Counted from the first letter of the stretch, positions 1 through 5,973 are shown. The stretch: 7,728 nt of DNA from DATIXD01 sp035518875 (GCA_035518875.1 DATIXD010000273.1:1-7728), one strand, 5' to 3'. A program made the numbers and translations. The notes: generated by a model from the letters alone, not told the origin.

Positions 1-192
1 GGATGTTGTGCTTGTGAGCCGGAGTGCCCGAATCAGGCCATCTCGGAAACGAAAGGCGGGCTCTTCGTGATTGATCCCGCAAAGTGTACCGAGTGCATCG
101 GTCATCATGACGAACCGCAGTGTGTCGCGGTGTGTCCGATCGACCTGACCTGCATCATTGATGACAATTACCCGCGATACGAAGCGGCATAG
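1..192 (+). CDS. fdxN: 2[4Fe-4S] ferredoxin, FdxN type (3' part only)
   Basis: Only the last 63 residues are present; the start lies upstream of the window. Cysteines at visible residues 2, 5 and 9 followed by Pro10 are the last three of a C-x2-C-x2-C-x3-CP cluster motif whose first Cys is cut off. The second cluster motif is C29-x2-C32-x8-C41-x3-C45-P. The eight-residue spacing between its second and third cysteines is typical of the nif ferredoxins that follow nifB (FdxN/FrxA) and of Allochromatium-type ferredoxins. The family carries low-potential electrons in the cytoplasm, and FdxN has been tied to NifB-dependent cofactor synthesis. The next gene starts about 9 nt after the stop, so it is part of the same transcript. 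That nifB lies just upstream is inference from family gene order. Confidence 0.9.
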   Translation, partial: GCCACEPECPNQAISETKGGLFVIDPAKCTECIGHHDEPQCVAVCPIDLTCIIDDNYPRYEAA

Positions 193-201
193 GTGAAAAT
201 C

Positions 202-579
202 ATGGATCTAACCATTACTCCGAGTGCGGAAAAATTCATACAGCGCATGGTGCGCTTTGGCGGTGCCGGAGAAAACGCCGGCTTTCGCCTCTCGGTCAGT
301 CCAGGAGGCTGTTCCGGTCTGGCTTCGGAATTCAGCGTGGAAGCGGAGCCCCTTGCGGGTGACGCGGTGGTCGTCATCAATGGCTTGAAGTTGTTCCTTC
401 CGGTGGAAAGCCGTCTGCTCCTGCAGGGCATCACCATGGATTTCAAGGATACCCCGCTGCAGAGCGGGCTGGTGTTTCAAGATCCCAAGGCGAGCGGTTG
501 CGGCACTTGTGGAACCAGCGCGCCGGCGATGGGCGAAGTGGCGGTGCCGATTTCCGCAATTCCCATCAAGAGCGCATAA
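202..579 (+). CDS. HesB/IscA-family (A-type) Fe-S cluster assembly protein, nif-associated
   Basis: 125 residues, within the usual A-type carrier size. I chose ATG 202 because an AGGTGA ribosome site (191-196) sits 5 nt upstream of it. A GTG at 193, directly after the fdxN stop, would add three residues but has no comparable site. The A-type fold shows as an N-terminal helix (TPSAEKFIQRM), then the GFRLSVSPGGCSG strand-loop with conserved Cys37, and a cysteine-rich C-terminus. Family members carry or deliver Fe-S clusters in the cytoplasm, and nif copies are thought to serve nitrogenase proteins. The C-terminal motif is odd: Cys100 and Cys103 lie in SGCGTCGTS, a C-x2-C, where IscA and HesB have CGCG (C-x-C). 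The protein also runs on about 20 residues past this motif. Flanking Fe-S genes support a cluster-handling role; exact client unknown. Confidence 0.85.
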   Translation: MDLTITPSAEKFIQRMVRFGGAGENAGFRLSVSPGGCSGLASEFSVEAEPLAGDAVVVINGLKLFLPVESRLLLQGITMDFKDTPLQSGLVFQDPKASGCGTCGTSAPAMGEVAVPISAIPIKSA

Positions 580-587
580 GTTGGGCA

Positions 588-1151
588 ATGGGTATGGCTG
601 AAAGCCCGCTGGCCAGACAGGGTGCGACTGCTCCGGAAGGAGGTTATGACCTGACGGAAGAGGAGCGTGTCGCGGAGTGCCTGGGTGTCGGCTTGCCTCC
701 CGAGGCTGAAGCGCATCTGCGTCTGGCAGGCCAGAATTACCACCGGGATGAAGTGGCGTTGGCGCACTTGCACTCCGCTTGGGATATCGCGCCGGGGCAT
801 GCGGCGGTCTACATCGGCAAATACCGGTTCTATTTCTACAAGAACCGATTGGCCGAAGCCCTCGAGGTTGGCACGGAATGCCTGGCGAAAGCCGCCGTCG
901 ATAATGGGATGTCGCCCAACTGGCGCGATGCGAAGCCGACCGATGCGGATTTCAGCAGCTTCGAAGCCATCTTGCCGCGGTTTTTCCTGTTTACGCTCAA
1001 GGGCTATGCCTATCTGCAGTTGCGTTTGGGGGCACTGGAGGAGGGTCGTGCCGCGGTGGAAAAGCTTCTGGAGCTGGATCCCACGGACAAGGTGGGCGCC
1101 AAGGTTTTGTTGAACGTCCTGGAGAGACAGGCCCATGGGGACGAGGACTGA
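588..1151 (+). CDS. TPR-like helical repeat protein of the nif cluster
   Basis: 187 residues from ATG 588. An ATG at 594 is an equally possible start, since neither has a strong ribosome site; the reading frame is open further upstream but would overlap the hesB-like gene. The protein is mostly helical, with no signal peptide or membrane segment visible. Two stretches look like tetratricopeptide repeats: about residues 41-105 (HLRLAGQNYHRDEVALAHL, then FYFYKNRLAEALEVG) and 131-182 (TLKGYAYLQLRLGALEEG followed by LLELDPTDKVGAKVLL). TPR proteins are scaffolds for protein-protein contacts, and here the partner could be a neighbouring Fe-S protein or a nitrogenase assembly factor. Its 3' end overlaps the LRV gene by 17 nt, so the two are probably translationally coupled. 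Partner and role are inference. Confidence 0.75.
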   Translation: MGMAESPLARQGATAPEGGYDLTEEERVAECLGVGLPPEAEAHLRLAGQNYHRDEVALAHLHSAWDIAPGHAAVYIGKYRFYFYKNRLAEALEVGTECLAKAAVDNGMSPNWRDAKPTDADFSSFEAILPRFFLFTLKGYAYLQLRLGALEEGRAAVEKLLELDPTDKVGAKVLLNVLERQAHGDED

Positions 1152-1923
1152 CATCGAAGAGGCGCGAGACTGGCAGGGAAAACTGCTGGATTGCTCGGTG
1201 TGTGAGCGACGCGCTTTATTGACGGAAGGCCGTTGCCATCTCGGTCATGCCTGCGTGCACGATCGCTATGCAAGGCGCATCGATCGCTTCTTTCGCTGGA
1301 ATCCTTACCTCGCGAAGGAGTACCTCGGGCATCCCTATTTCGAGACGCGCGCGGTGGCGGCAAAGCATGTGGAGCTGTTTTATCTGCCACGGCTGATCGA
1401 CGACCCGGACGAAACCGTAAGACAAAGCGTTGCCCAGCGCCTGCCGGTGCACTCCAGGCATTTCAGGACCTTGTTGCGCGATCCGCACCGGGAGGTGCGA
1501 GTCCGAGTGGCGGAACGGCTCGAGGCACACGATCTCGTCGGCATGATCGACGACCCGGATTATTTCGTGCGGCAGATCGTGGCGCGTCGACTGCCCCAGG
1601 GGATACTCGTAAAAATGATGCATGACCCGGATCCGGAAGTGCGCAAGGTCGTGGCGCAGCGAGTGAGTAGCGAATGGTTGCCCACCATGGCCAACGACAA
1701 GGAGGTGGTCGTGCGCTTGGCGGCTGTGCGTCGCATGGAGCCCGGGCAATTGAAGCTGCTCATCAAGGACCCGGACTGGCAGGTGCGCTATGCGGTCGCC
1801 AGCCAGCTCGATGTGGCTGAACTCGAGCCCATGCGCGCCGACCCGGACCCCGCGGTTCATGAGTTGGTTGCCCAGCGCTTCGCCGGGCAATGTAACGAAG
1901 GTGGATTACCGAAAGCCTATTAA
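1135..1923 (+). CDS. [4Fe-4S] leucine-rich repeat variant (LRV) protein
   Basis: 262 residues. GGAGAG at 1121-1126, 8 nt upstream, supports ATG 1135. The N-terminal part has four cysteines, C20-x2-C23-x10-C34-x5-C40, placed to bind one [4Fe-4S] cluster. From residue 66 on there are eight tandem repeats beginning at 66, 90, 116, 140, 164, 188, 212 and 236. The period is 24 residues, apart from one of 26. Repeat cores read roughly DPDxxVRxxVAxRLxxxxLxxLxx. This is the layout of the Azotobacter vinelandii LRV protein of known structure (N-terminal Fe-S domain plus a right-handed superhelix of alternating alpha and 3-10 helices). Its biochemical function is not established. A cytoplasmic scaffold or redox-responsive binder in nitrogenase maturation is inference from its neighbours. 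A late Cys253 lies outside the cluster motif. Confidence 0.9.
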   Translation: MGTRTDIEEARDWQGKLLDCSVCERRALLTEGRCHLGHACVHDRYARRIDRFFRWNPYLAKEYLGHPYFETRAVAAKHVELFYLPRLIDDPDETVRQSVAQRLPVHSRHFRTLLRDPHREVRVRVAERLEAHDLVGMIDDPDYFVRQIVARRLPQGILVKMMHDPDPEVRKVVAQRVSSEWLPTMANDKEVVVRLAAVRRMEPGQLKLLIKDPDWQVRYAVASQLDVAELEPMRADPDPAVHELVAQRFAGQCNEGGLPKAY

Positions 1924-1942
1924 CGATTGTGAGGGCATAACT

Positions 1943-2260
1943 ATGGGTGACATTAGTCGCGACAGCGATACCAATGAGCTGAACGATCCGCCGCGTTTCA
2001 ACTTCGGTGAAAAGGTGAAATCGAAAAAGGTAGTCCGCAACGACGGCACGTTTACCGGGGCGGAGATCGGCGAAGTTTTGGTCAAGAAAGGCGAGATGGG
2101 CTACGTCAAAAGCATCAATACTTTTCTGCAACAGTTTTACATCTACGCCGTGGACTTTCCCGATAGGGGTTACGCGGTCGGCATGAAAGGCAGGGAAATC
2201 GAGTCCGTCGACAACCCGCCCCCACCCAAACCGGCACCGGAAGGAGAGCAGCGAGCATGA
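1943..2260 (+). CDS. nifZ: NifZ-family nitrogenase maturation protein (first copy)
   Basis: 105 residues. GAGGG at 1931-1935, 7 nt upstream, supports ATG 1943. After a polar, acidic N-terminus, residues 19-87 match the NifZ domain as remembered from Klebsiella NifZ: FNFGEKVKSKKVVRNDGTF, LLVKK/GExGYVK-type centre (EVLVKKGEMGYVKSI), FLQQFYIYAVDFP and YAVGMKGREIE. NifZ helps mature the MoFe protein, acting in formation of the second P-cluster. The domain is a small all-beta fold. The tail is proline-rich (PPPPKP at 92-97). At 105 residues it is shorter than the roughly 150-residue Klebsiella and Azotobacter NifZ, and corresponds to their N-terminal part. Its stop overlaps the start of the second NifZ-like gene (ATGA, 2257-2260). 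Confidence 0.88.
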   Translation: MGDISRDSDTNELNDPPRFNFGEKVKSKKVVRNDGTFTGAEIGEVLVKKGEMGYVKSINTFLQQFYIYAVDFPDRGYAVGMKGREIESVDNPPPPKPAPEGEQRA

Positions 2261-2526
2261 TCGAGCCACGCACACCCATTTATCAATGGGGACAAAAGGT
2301 TAGTACCGAGGCTGACATATTTAACGACGGCAGCTATCCGGATCACGAGCCGGAGGCCTTGCTGGTCGCCGCCGGCAGCGAGGGCGAGATCGTCCAGATC
2401 GGCTATCACGAAGAAGCCAAGATCCCCGTTTACCTGGTGGAGTTTCCCAGTGGTTATGTGGTCGGATGCTTCGAGGAGGAGCTCCGCGCCGAACAGAAAG
2501 CGGTAACGGTCTCCGGCCTGCTTTGA
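2257..2526 (+). CDS. nifZ: NifZ-family protein (second, divergent copy)
   Basis: 89 residues, starting in a 4-nt ATGA overlap with the preceding nifZ. AGGAG at 2242-2246 lies 10 nt upstream. Residues 8-74 repeat the NifZ pattern: IYQWGQKV, FNDGSYP, EALLVAAGSEGEIVQIG, IPVYLVEFPSGYVVGCFEEEL. These align by eye with FNFGEKV, RNDGTF, GEVLVKKGEMGYVKS, FYIYAVDFPDRGYAVGMKGREI of the first copy, so the two are tandem paralogues. Likely works with the first copy on MoFe-protein P-cluster maturation, in the cytoplasm. It is plainly diverged, so it may have a separate client or have become a subunit partner. Another reading is that the pair splits the two halves of a long NifZ into separate chains. It is the last gene before a 236-bp spacer. 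Confidence 0.8.
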   Translation: MIEPRTPIYQWGQKVSTEADIFNDGSYPDHEPEALLVAAGSEGEIVQIGYHEEAKIPVYLVEFPSGYVVGCFEEELRAEQKAVTVSGLL

Positions 2527-2762
2527 GAGAGCTATTTGCTTTGCTGAGGTGCGCGGCCGAAGCGCGGGCGCCGTCATCTCCTCATTGAGGGCGTCGTAAA
2601 AGGTTTTCCGGCTTCTCCTTCTGAAAAGGCCTTTTCGACACCGGGCGGCGGCGCACAAGGTCGCAGGACAAAAGGTCTTATGGCGCCTGTGCCCGCACTG
2701 TCGATGGAAGCGATACGGTGGGCTCACCGGGCGCGGATTCACGAGCGGAGGGTGTCAAGGGT
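2527..2762. other. Intergenic spacer between the nifZ pair and the nifS unit
   Basis: This is the longest non-coding stretch in the window (236 bp). No convincing coding frame is visible on either strand. It holds a long hairpin at 2593-2639 and a weaker one at 2648-2696. I looked for a sigma-54 -24/-12 pair (GG-N10-GC) and found only poor matches, so no promoter is called. It ends with the ribosome site of the next gene (GGAGGG, 2747-2752). Confidence 0.7.
2593..2639. repeat. Long inverted repeat (hairpin) in the intergenic spacer
   Basis: The left arm is 2593-2608 (GTCGTAAAAGGTTTTC) and the right arm 2623-2639 (GAAAAGGCCTTTTCGAC). The arms are complementary in three runs, GTCG, AAAAGG and TTTTC, with one bulged T on the left and a bulged CC on the right. 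The loop is the 14 nt between. About 15 base pairs would form. No T-run follows on the + strand, so a classical intrinsic terminator is not obvious. It could be an RNA processing or stabilising element, an attenuator, or a REP-like repeat. A second, weaker stem can form between 2648-2657 and 2688-2696. Confidence 0.55.
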
Positions 2763-3122
2763 ATGAACAGCAATGGGGCGCGATCGAATTCAGCAGCCTT
2801 GCGCTTGCACCCAAATGAGCTGGATCGCAGACGGATCGAGCGCGCGCTGGAGCGCCGCAAGCGCTATCGCTACGTCACCCCCGAAGTGCACGCATCCGAA
2901 GACGGCTACGTGATTCGGAGCTCCTGCTGTTCGCGCAATATCGATCGCGAAGGCGGCATCATCGATATCGCCAAGCTGGAGTTTCGCGGCGACCGGCATT
3001 GTTGGTGGCTGTACCACAAGGACCATGAAATCGGTCACTGGATCATGCACGGGGAATATCAATCCCTGCCGCAGATTCTGGACCTCCTGAACCAAGACCC
3101 GGATAGGCGATTCTGGCAATGA
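2763..3122 (+). CDS. DUF3024-like small protein, coupled to nifS
   Basis: 119 residues. ATG 2763 is chosen because GGAGGG (2747-2752) lies 10 nt upstream; a GTG at 2718 would extend the frame by 15 residues without such a site. From memory the layout fits the DUF3024 family: an N-terminal HPNELDRRRIERALE helix (residues 16-30), a beta-rich middle with GYVIRSSCCSRNI (48-60), then WWLYHKDHEIGHWIMHGEY (81-99), and a C-terminal LPQILDLLNQDPDRRFWQ. Members usually end in a D-x-x-x-CFWG-like tail, here DRRFWQ. The family function is unknown. Cys55, Cys56 and Cys80 with His85, His88, His92 and His96 could bind metal, but this is speculation. Its stop overlaps the nifS start (ATGA, 3119-3122), so the two are probably co-translated, which suggests a role alongside sulfur delivery. 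Confidence 0.65.
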   Translation: MNSNGARSNSAALRLHPNELDRRRIERALERRKRYRYVTPEVHASEDGYVIRSSCCSRNIDREGGIIDIAKLEFRGDRHCWWLYHKDHEIGHWIMHGEYQSLPQILDLLNQDPDRRFWQ

Positions 3123-4267
3123 GTGACACGGTGATATATCTGGACAACAACGCGACGACGGCCGTCGCCCCGGAATGCATCGAGGCGATGACGCGGTGTC
3201 TGCGGGACCATTACGGCAACCCCTCCAGCAAGCATGCGGCCGGGGAAGCGGCCAAGGCTCAGACCTTGGCGGCGCGCGCCAAGGTGGCGTCCCTGCTGGG
3301 CGCTTCGCCGGCGGAAATCGTATTCACCAGCGGCGGCACGGAGGCGATTCATCAGGCGATCCTGGGCGGCCTGGCATTGGCGTCCGGCAAGTGGCGAATT
3401 GTGACCAGTGAGGTGGAACACCCGGCTACGCTGATGCTGTTGAAACATCTGGAAACCCTGGGCGTGGAGGTGGTCTACCTCCCGGTGGATGGGCTGGGGC
3501 AGTTGGACCTGGGTGAGTTGGATCAGGCCATCACGGAGGATACCGCCCTGGTGACGCTGATGTGGGCCAACAACGAGACGGGCGTGCTGTTTCCCATCGA
3601 GGAGGCCGCGGCGCTGGCCGCCGCCAAGGGCGTGCTGATCCACAGCGACGCGGTGCAGGCGGCAGGCAAACTGCCCATCGATCTCAACAAAGTCCCGCTG
3701 GATTTCCTGTCCCTTTCCGGACACAAGCTGCATGCGCCCAAGGGAATCGGCGCCCTGTTCGTGCGCAAGGGACGCAAGATCCCGCCGCTGTTGTTCGGTC
3801 ATCAGGAGCGCGGGCGTCGAGGCAGCACCGAGAATGTTCCGGCCATCGCCGCCTTGGGAATCGCCGCAGATTTAGCCGCCGCCGGATTGGACACTCACGT
3901 AACCCACGTCGCCGGTTTGCGGGACCGTCTGGAAAGCGGCTTGTTGGCACAACTGCCGCAGGCTTCCATCACCGGCTCGGCGGCTCGGCGACTCGCAGGG
4001 ACCTCCAGCCTGAACCTGGGCAGCATCGAAGCCGAGATCGTGTTGAACGAGCTCGATCGGGCAGGAATCTGCGCCTCGGCGGGTGCGGCCTGCAGCGCCA
4101 CCGGGACCGAACCCTCCCATGTACTGCGCGCCATGGGGCTGACGCCACAAGCGGCGCTTTCCACCATCCGTTTCTCGCTCAGCCGCTACAGCACGGCGAG
4201 CGAGATCGATCAGGTGATACAGCTGTTGCCAAACATCGTGCGCAATGCATTGGCCGAGGCGGCCTGA
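3119..4267 (+). CDS. nifS: NifS cysteine desulfurase
   Basis: 382 residues, a normal length for NifS. It is a PLP enzyme that takes sulfur from L-cysteine, leaving alanine, and passes it as persulfide to a scaffold such as NifU for nitrogenase Fe-S clusters; cytoplasmic. The fold markers are complete: YLDNNATT (7-14), YGNPSSKH (32-39), TSGGTEA (70-76), His101 in EVEHPA, NNETG (151-155), HSDAVQ with the PLP-ring Asp177, the PLP Schiff-base Lys203 in SLSGHKLHAPKG, and RGSTEN (234-239). The persulfide Cys325 in GAACSATGTEPSHVL is at the same number as the active cysteine of Azotobacter NifS. The long tight loop and sequence are NifS-like rather than SufS-like. It is coupled to the preceding gene by ATGA. 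No nifU lies in the window. Confidence 0.95.
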   Translation: MSDTVIYLDNNATTAVAPECIEAMTRCLRDHYGNPSSKHAAGEAAKAQTLAARAKVASLLGASPAEIVFTSGGTEAIHQAILGGLALASGKWRIVTSEVEHPATLMLLKHLETLGVEVVYLPVDGLGQLDLGELDQAITEDTALVTLMWANNETGVLFPIEEAAALAAAKGVLIHSDAVQAAGKLPIDLNKVPLDFLSLSGHKLHAPKGIGALFVRKGRKIPPLLFGHQERGRRGSTENVPAIAALGIAADLAAAGLDTHVTHVAGLRDRLESGLLAQLPQASITGSAARRLAGTSSLNLGSIEAEIVLNELDRAGICASAGAACSATGTEPSHVLRAMGLTPQAALSTIRFSLSRYSTASEIDQVIQLLPNIVRNALAEAA

Positions 4268-4271
4268 AACA

Positions 4272-4287
4272 TGGCCTGTACATTGTT
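4272..4287 (+). promoter_or_regulatory. Possible imperfect sigma-54 (-24/-12) element before nifT
   Basis: In the 56-bp gap between nifS and nifT the sequence TGGCCTGTACATTGTT reads close to TGGCAC-N5-TTGCT. The -24 GG is at 4273-4274, and ten bases later the -12 pair is GT instead of GC. Transcription would begin near 4297, some 25 nt before the nifT start. The altered -12 C is a real weakness because that base is strongly conserved, and I found no TGT-N10-ACA NifA site next to it. It may be chance. Confidence 0.25.
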
Positions 4288-4323
4288 CCATTAATGATTT
4301 TCCTAAACCAGCCTGGAGTACCC

Positions 4324-4533
4324 ATGAAGGTCATGATACGAAGAAATTCCGCCGGCGAACTGTCTGCTTACGTTCCCAAGAAGGACCTGGAAGAGCCCAT
4401 CGTCTCCCAGGAAAAACCCAATCTGTGGGGCGGCCTGGTTACGCTTGCGAATGGCTGGCAGTTGTCGCTCCCGGACATGGCGGAGGGCACGACCTTGCCG
4501 ATTACCGTCGAAGCCCGCCGGGTGAGCGAGTAA
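4324..4533 (+). CDS. nifT: NifT/FixU family protein
   Basis: 69 residues, the usual size for NifT. GGAG at 4315-4318, 5 nt upstream, supports the start. The sequence follows the family throughout: MKVMIRRNSAGELSAYVPKKDLEE at the N-terminus, the Gly-Gly motif in NLWGGLVTLANGW (33-45), and LPDMAEGTTLPITVEARR at the C-terminus. The protein is small, beta-rich and cytoplasmic. NifT/FixU is widely conserved in nif clusters but has no proven biochemical role; mutants in model diazotrophs show little or no effect. In many gammaproteobacteria nifT follows nifK, while in Bradyrhizobium-type clusters it follows nifB-fdxN-nifZ. The present order resembles the second arrangement with extra genes inserted. 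The next gene begins 2 nt after its stop. Confidence 0.93.
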   Translation: MKVMIRRNSAGELSAYVPKKDLEEPIVSQEKPNLWGGLVTLANGWQLSLPDMAEGTTLPITVEARRVSE

Positions 4534-4535
4534 CC

Positions 4536-4799
4536 ATGGCGATCACGGCGGATGCGCTCGATCAAATCCGGACCCTGCTCGAAGGCGAAGGATCGACCGC
4601 GGAGCGGATCGCGAATCTGCGTAACGCCTTTCCCGGCGTTTCGCTCACTCGCTGTGATGCCAGCGATATGGATACCGAGACGCCGGTTTTGGAAACCACC
4701 GGCTTCGATGTCTATCTCATCGATACCTCGGAGCATTGCGCGCGAATTACCATTCAACCAGAAGCCGCTAGCGGCCTGATCGTCGCCGAGAAGCGCTAG
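4536..4799 (+). CDS. Small nif-cluster protein, DUF6129-like
   Basis: 87 residues, starting 2 nt after the nifT stop; GGTGAG within the end of nifT can serve as ribosome site. It has an N-terminal helix (ALDQIRTLLEGEGSTAERIANLRNAFPG, residues 7-34). After that comes a strand-rich half with Cys40, GFDVYLIDTSEHCARITI (56-73, Cys68), and a C-terminal EAASGLIVAEKR. The pattern of PGVxLTxC followed by PVLETxGFDVYLID recalls the DUF6129 family, which I remember as occurring in nif loci; this is from memory and unchecked. No catalytic motif, membrane segment or signal peptide is seen. The tight spacing with nifT and the DegT-like gene argues for joint expression. Function unknown. Confidence 0.7.
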   Translation: MAITADALDQIRTLLEGEGSTAERIANLRNAFPGVSLTRCDASDMDTETPVLETTGFDVYLIDTSEHCARITIQPEAASGLIVAEKR

Positions 4800-4808
4800 G
4801 AGTCCCTT

Positions 4809-5963
4809 ATGAGCTCTTTGCCGAGTATTCTGCTTTCAGATCCGGACATCAGTCTCGCCGAACTCGAGGCGGTGGAAAACGTACTGAAATCACCCCGGTT
4901 GTCCGCCGGCCCCGTGGTCGAGGCGTTCGAGGCGGCTTTCGCGCAATACCTGGGACGGAAACACGCGGTGGCGGTGAGCAGCGCCACCCTCGGGTTGATG
5001 TTGACGCTTCGGGCCTACGGCATAGGGCCGGGCGATGAGGTGATCGCGCCTCCCTTCGGGTTCCGCGAGACGCTCCATGGCATCACCTTGGCGGGTGCGA
5101 TGCCGGTCTTTGCCGACATCGATTATTGGTCTTGCACGCTGGCGCCGGAAAAAGCCGCCGCCGGCATCACTGATAAAACCCGCGCCATCGTCGCCTGCAA
5201 CGCCAACGGCCATCCCGCTATGTGGGTGCCGCTGCGCGAGTTGGCCGCGAAACACGGCTTGTTGCTCATCGAGGATTCCAGCGAAGCCATTGGGTCCCGC
5301 TACCAGGGGCAACTGGTGGGAAGCTTCGGCGACTGCGCCATTTTTGACCTCACCCAGCCGGGTGCCTTGACGGCCGGGGAGGGGGGCATGGTGGTCACAG
5401 ACGATTCCAAGTTTGCCGGGAAACTGCGGGGCTTTCGCGCGCGCGGTCTCGAAGAGCGCCATTCGGTGGTGTTGGGGGATTTTCCGCCGTACCGGGCGGA
5501 AATGAGCGAACTGAACGCCGCGCTCGGCTTGACCCAGCTGCAACGTCTGGACGACATCCTGGAGCGCCGCAAGGTCGTGGAAGAATACTACGACGGCCAT
5601 ATGCAATCCTTCGAAGGGATCAAGCCGGCCTACATGGCGCCGGAGGTGGACGAGCTCCATTGGATGGTCTACCTGGTGCACCTCGGCACCCGTTTTTCCC
5701 GTTCCAGCCGTGATGCCATCTTGCAGGATCTGGCGACGGAGCAGATCGAAGCCGCGGCATTCTGCCATCCATTGCACCGGCAAAGTCACTACGGCGGATT
5801 GGGCTATCGCAAGGGCGATTATTTCGTGACCGAGAAGCTGGCCGATCGCGCGATTGCCTTGCCGTTCCACGGCCATCTCACCGAGGATCAAATCGGCTTT
5901 ATCGTGAAAACCGCCAAAGATGCCTCAATCAACGTGGGGGCGGGCGCGGCGATTTATCTGTGA
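4809..5963 (+). CDS. DegT/DnrJ/EryC1/StrS aminotransferase-fold protein lacking the PLP lysine
   Basis: 384 residues, normal for the family. TAGGAG (4797-4802) lies 6 nt upstream and overlaps the previous stop. Family members are PLP sugar aminotransferases. Markers present are HAVAVSSATLGL (52-63), PGDEVIAPPFGF (74-85), LLIEDSSEAIGS with the PLP-ring Asp156, GSFGDCAIFD (171-180), LTAGEGG (187-193), AEMSELNAALGLTQLQRLD (230-248) and a typical C-terminal LADRAIALPFHGHLTEDQI. The decisive change is in FDLTQPGALTAGEGG. The family reads F-S-F-x3-K-x2-T-x-GEGG, and the lysine position is Gly185 (codon GGT at 5361). The dehydratase branch has His there, not Gly. By eye the protein cannot form an internal aldimine, so it may be a pseudoenzyme, a cofactor-binding scaffold or a partner-dependent enzyme. 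The frame is intact and well conserved, so decay looks unlikely. Confidence 0.88.
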   Translation: MSSLPSILLSDPDISLAELEAVENVLKSPRLSAGPVVEAFEAAFAQYLGRKHAVAVSSATLGLMLTLRAYGIGPGDEVIAPPFGFRETLHGITLAGAMPVFADIDYWSCTLAPEKAAAGITDKTRAIVACNANGHPAMWVPLRELAAKHGLLLIEDSSEAIGSRYQGQLVGSFGDCAIFDLTQPGALTAGEGGMVVTDDSKFAGKLRGFRARGLEERHSVVLGDFPPYRAEMSELNAALGLTQLQRLDDILERRKVVEEYYDGHMQSFEGIKPAYMAPEVDELHWMVYLVHLGTRFSRSSRDAILQDLATEQIEAAAFCHPLHRQSHYGGLGYRKGDYFVTEKLADRAIALPFHGHLTEDQIGFIVKTAKDASINVGAGAAIYL

Positions 5964-5973
5964 GCTTGAGCCG

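Noticed and set aside
193..201. GTG start for the HesB/IscA-like gene
   Set aside because: ATG 202 has an AGGTGA site at proper spacing; the GTG itself is part of that site.
1330..1910. DNA-level tandem repeat in the LRV gene
   Set aside because: The 72-bp periodicity reflects the 24-residue protein repeat and is degenerate at DNA level; not a separate repeat element.
2525..2545. TTTGCTTTGCT stretch after the second nifZ as a -12 element
   Set aside because: No GG lies at the right distance upstream for either GC.
2681..2697. TGGCGCCTGTGCCCGC as a sigma-54 promoter
   Set aside because: The spacing between the GG and the nearest GC is 11, not 10, and the TTGC part is absent; the bases also belong to a weak hairpin arm.
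2718..2762. GTG start for the DUF3024-like gene
   Set aside because: The added residues look unlike family sequence and there is a strong GGAGGG site correctly placed for ATG 2763.
3562..4323. Open frame across nifS that continues in the same frame as nifT
   Set aside because: The part inside nifS is arginine-rich, low-complexity shadow translation; nifT has its own ATG and ribosome site at 4315-4326.
4890..5891. Long open frame of 333 residues on the minus strand opposite the DegT-like gene
   Set aside because: It is a shadow of GC-rich coding sequence; the + strand frame shows clear family motifs and a good ribosome site.
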